This document shows positions 5,904 through 7,228 of a stretch of DNA of 7,228 nt, piece after piece. A program made the position numbers and the translations under genes. Source of the DNA: Methylococcaceae bacterium. GTDB lineage: Bacteria > Pseudomonadota > Gammaproteobacteria > Methylococcales > Methylomonadaceae. The notes beneath the pieces were generated by a model. The model saw only the letters and a program-made list of their open reading frames with translations. It did no database searches and was not told the origin of the DNA. Position 1 is the stretch's first letter; the number at the start of each line of letters is the position of its first letter. Location: the NCBI GenBank assembly GCA_005779525.1, contig SXIZ01000119.1, positions 1 to 7,228 of the forward strand, written 5' to 3'.

Positions 5904-7228
5904 ATGCTAATTTTAAAACGCACTTTTAAGTTTCGCCTGCTAGTTCACACGCTAATCTGTTCATTACCCGCTTATTTGGCTGTGTTATTGTCCGTACTGC
6001 ATTTACCCTGGCTGGCGTTAGGCTGTGTCATTCTGGGCGTCATACTCTTAATTTTCTCTAGTTTTAGGCTGCAACAGCAGCTGCACAGCAATCTGCATTT
6101 AACCACCCAAGCGCTGCTTGTTCCTGATCAAGGGATTGCAGAGGCGTTAGCACCGGAATTTAGTGCTTTAGTGCAAAATGCGCGGGTTTTTTATCAAGAA
6201 CAGCTAAAGAGCTTAAATCAACAAAATCAGCATTTACAACAATATGCCTCGGTAATTGAGCATTTTGATGCCGCATTATTGTTTTTGGATGCAAACGGCA
6301 GAATCACTTTTATCAATCCCATGTGTCTGCAATTTTTAGCTGAGCATCTGCAAGAATTGGGAGAAAATTTTGCGCAACAGGACCCCTCGGTACTGACCGG
6401 ACAGTATTTAAACGAGCTCTTGCAGCAACCCGATTTGCTACAAAACTTACCCGCAGAGCCCAGCGATAAAACGCTCAAAATTAAAGCAACAACTTTTAGT
6501 TTACATTTTATTCCCCAAGAGCCCTGGGGCTGGATTGTCATTTGGCATGATATCAGCGCCCGCTTGGCAACCGAGGAGCAATTACAACGCTTGATTAGTA
6601 AAGCGATAGCAGGTGATTTTAAGGGGCGTATTGAAGTTACAACCCTTCAAGGCTTTATGCTGGGTTTATGCAAAGGCTTCAATATGTTGATGGATGCGAT
6701 CCAAGAACCGTTGCAAGAAACCGTAAAAATCCAGCAACTGTTAGCGCAGGGGGATCTCACCCATAAACTGGACGGCTTTTATTTAGGCGAGTTCGCCACG
6801 GTCAAAACTGCAATTAACACCTCCATAAATAATTTATTGGACGTGGTCAAAAATGTGGATCTCGTGGCGGAAAATATTCGCAGTAGTCTGGCGGAAATTA
6901 ATCAGCATAATGCCGATATTGATATGCGTTCCCGTAAGCAAAATGATGCACTCACACAAGCCGCGGCGAGTTTGGAACAAATGACCGCCTCGGTACAGCA
7001 AAATGCCCAACATACTCAAAAAACCAATGCTTTAGCGACCAAAGCGCACCAGCAAGCAGAATTTGGCAATACCATTTCCGTGCAACTGATGTCTGCTATG
7101 CGGGATATTAATGATGCGAGTCATAAAGTCGTGGAAATTAGCAATGTCATCGATGAAATTGCGTTTCAAACCAAATTACTCGCGTTAAATGCCGCAGTTG
7201 AAGCGGCACGTGCAGGTGAAAATGGTCG
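5904..7228 (+). CDS. Methyl-accepting chemotaxis protein with cytoplasmic PAS-like sensor (3' end outside window)
   Basis: The frame starts at ATG 5904 and is open to the right edge: 441 codons plus two bases, so the protein is incomplete. Two hydrophobic segments (about residues 12-31 and 36-53) are separated by only a few residues, so there is no periplasmic ligand domain and sensing should be internal. Residues about 112-220 resemble a PAS domain (VIEHFDAALLFLDANGRITFINPMC, then WGWIVIWHDISAR), preceded by a helical region (55-111). Residues about 222-315 look like HAMP-type helices (GDFKGRIEV 237-245, QGDLTHKLDGFYLGEF 282-297). The cytoplasmic signalling domain follows: a methylation-helix stretch near ALTQAAASLEQMTASVQQNA (349-368) and the highly conserved tip IDEIAFQTKLLALNAAVEAARAGE (416-439), which contacts CheA and CheW in known receptors. 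The tip has Lys where the family nearly always has Asn (FQTN). By family knowledge it would control CheA kinase and so flagellar or pilus motility; the ligand or cofactor is unknown, and Aer-like redox sensing is only one possibility. About 100-130 C-terminal residues should lie beyond the window. Confidence 0.93.
   Translation, partial: MLILKRTFKFRLLVHTLICSLPAYLAVLLSVLHLPWLALGCVILGVILLIFSSFRLQQQLHSNLHLTTQALLVPDQGIAEALAPEFSALVQNARVFYQEQLKSLNQQNQHLQQYASVIEHFDAALLFLDANGRITFINPMCLQFLAEHLQELGENFAQQDPSVLTGQYLNELLQQPDLLQNLPAEPSDKTLKIKATTFSLHFIPQEPWGWIVIWHDISARLATEEQLQRLISKAIAGDFKGRIEVTTLQGFMLGLCKGFNMLMDAIQEPLQETVKIQQLLAQGDLTHKLDGFYLGEFATVKTAINTSINNLLDVVKNVDLVAENIRSSLAEINQHNADIDMRSRKQNDALTQAAASLEQMTASVQQNAQHTQKTNALATKAHQQAEFGNTISVQLMSAMRDINDASHKVVEISNVIDEIAFQTKLLALNAAVEAARAGENG

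Noticed and set aside
6227..7019. Minus-strand open frames inside the chemoreceptor gene, one rich in Cys and Lys
   Set aside because: They are antisense to a clear MCP frame. The Cys-rich composition comes from reading the Gln- and Leu-rich codons of the MCP in reverse.
1..7228. Defence system, CRISPR array, phage gene, toxin-antitoxin pair or RNA gene
   Set aside because: I looked for regularly spaced direct repeats, transposase or integrase motifs, small overlapping gene pairs and tRNA-like folds, and found none that I could support.

Overview
The window reads as a chromosomal stretch of a Gram-negative, probably gammaproteobacterial, organism with moderate GC content. The evidence is indirect: a secreted Sec-type kelch protein, a classical methyl-accepting chemotaxis protein (MCP), the remnant of an extracytoplasmic alpha-type carbonic anhydrase, and structured intergenic repeats of a kind I associate with proteobacterial genomes. 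I cannot name a genus from this sequence.

Layout, left to right. (1) The 3' end of an unrecognised plus-strand gene (to 406). (2) A 530-base non-coding gap (407-936) with a small nested stem-loop and a leader hairpin. (3) A large secreted protein of 872 residues (937-3555) with about a dozen kelch-like blades in two duplicated halves and three C-terminal ChW-type repeats. It is followed by a short terminator-like hairpin. (4) About 400 bases of repeat-like DNA (about 3590-3990) packed with inverted repeats, including a perfect 12-bp outer stem enclosing two hairpins, and a separate 13-bp inverted pair. (5) A 240-residue protein (4288-5010) that joins a beta-rich domain of unknown role to a ComEA-like helix-hairpin-helix tail, followed by a perfect 14-bp stem-loop. 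(6) On the minus strand, a decayed alpha-carbonic anhydrase (5297-5682): one frameshift and no N-terminal half. (7) An MCP gene (5904 to the right edge, incomplete) with two membrane segments, a cytoplasmic PAS-like sensor, HAMP-like segments and the start of the signalling hairpin.

The genes do not form an evident operon: gaps between them are hundreds of bases long, and each intact gene probably has its own promoter. I see no sign of a defence system, CRISPR array, transposase, integrase, tRNA or rRNA. The most noteworthy items are the carbonic anhydrase pseudogene, which no intact reading frame reveals; the internally duplicated kelch protein with ChW repeats; the beta-domain/helix-hairpin-helix fusion; and the structured repeat at about 3590-3990.
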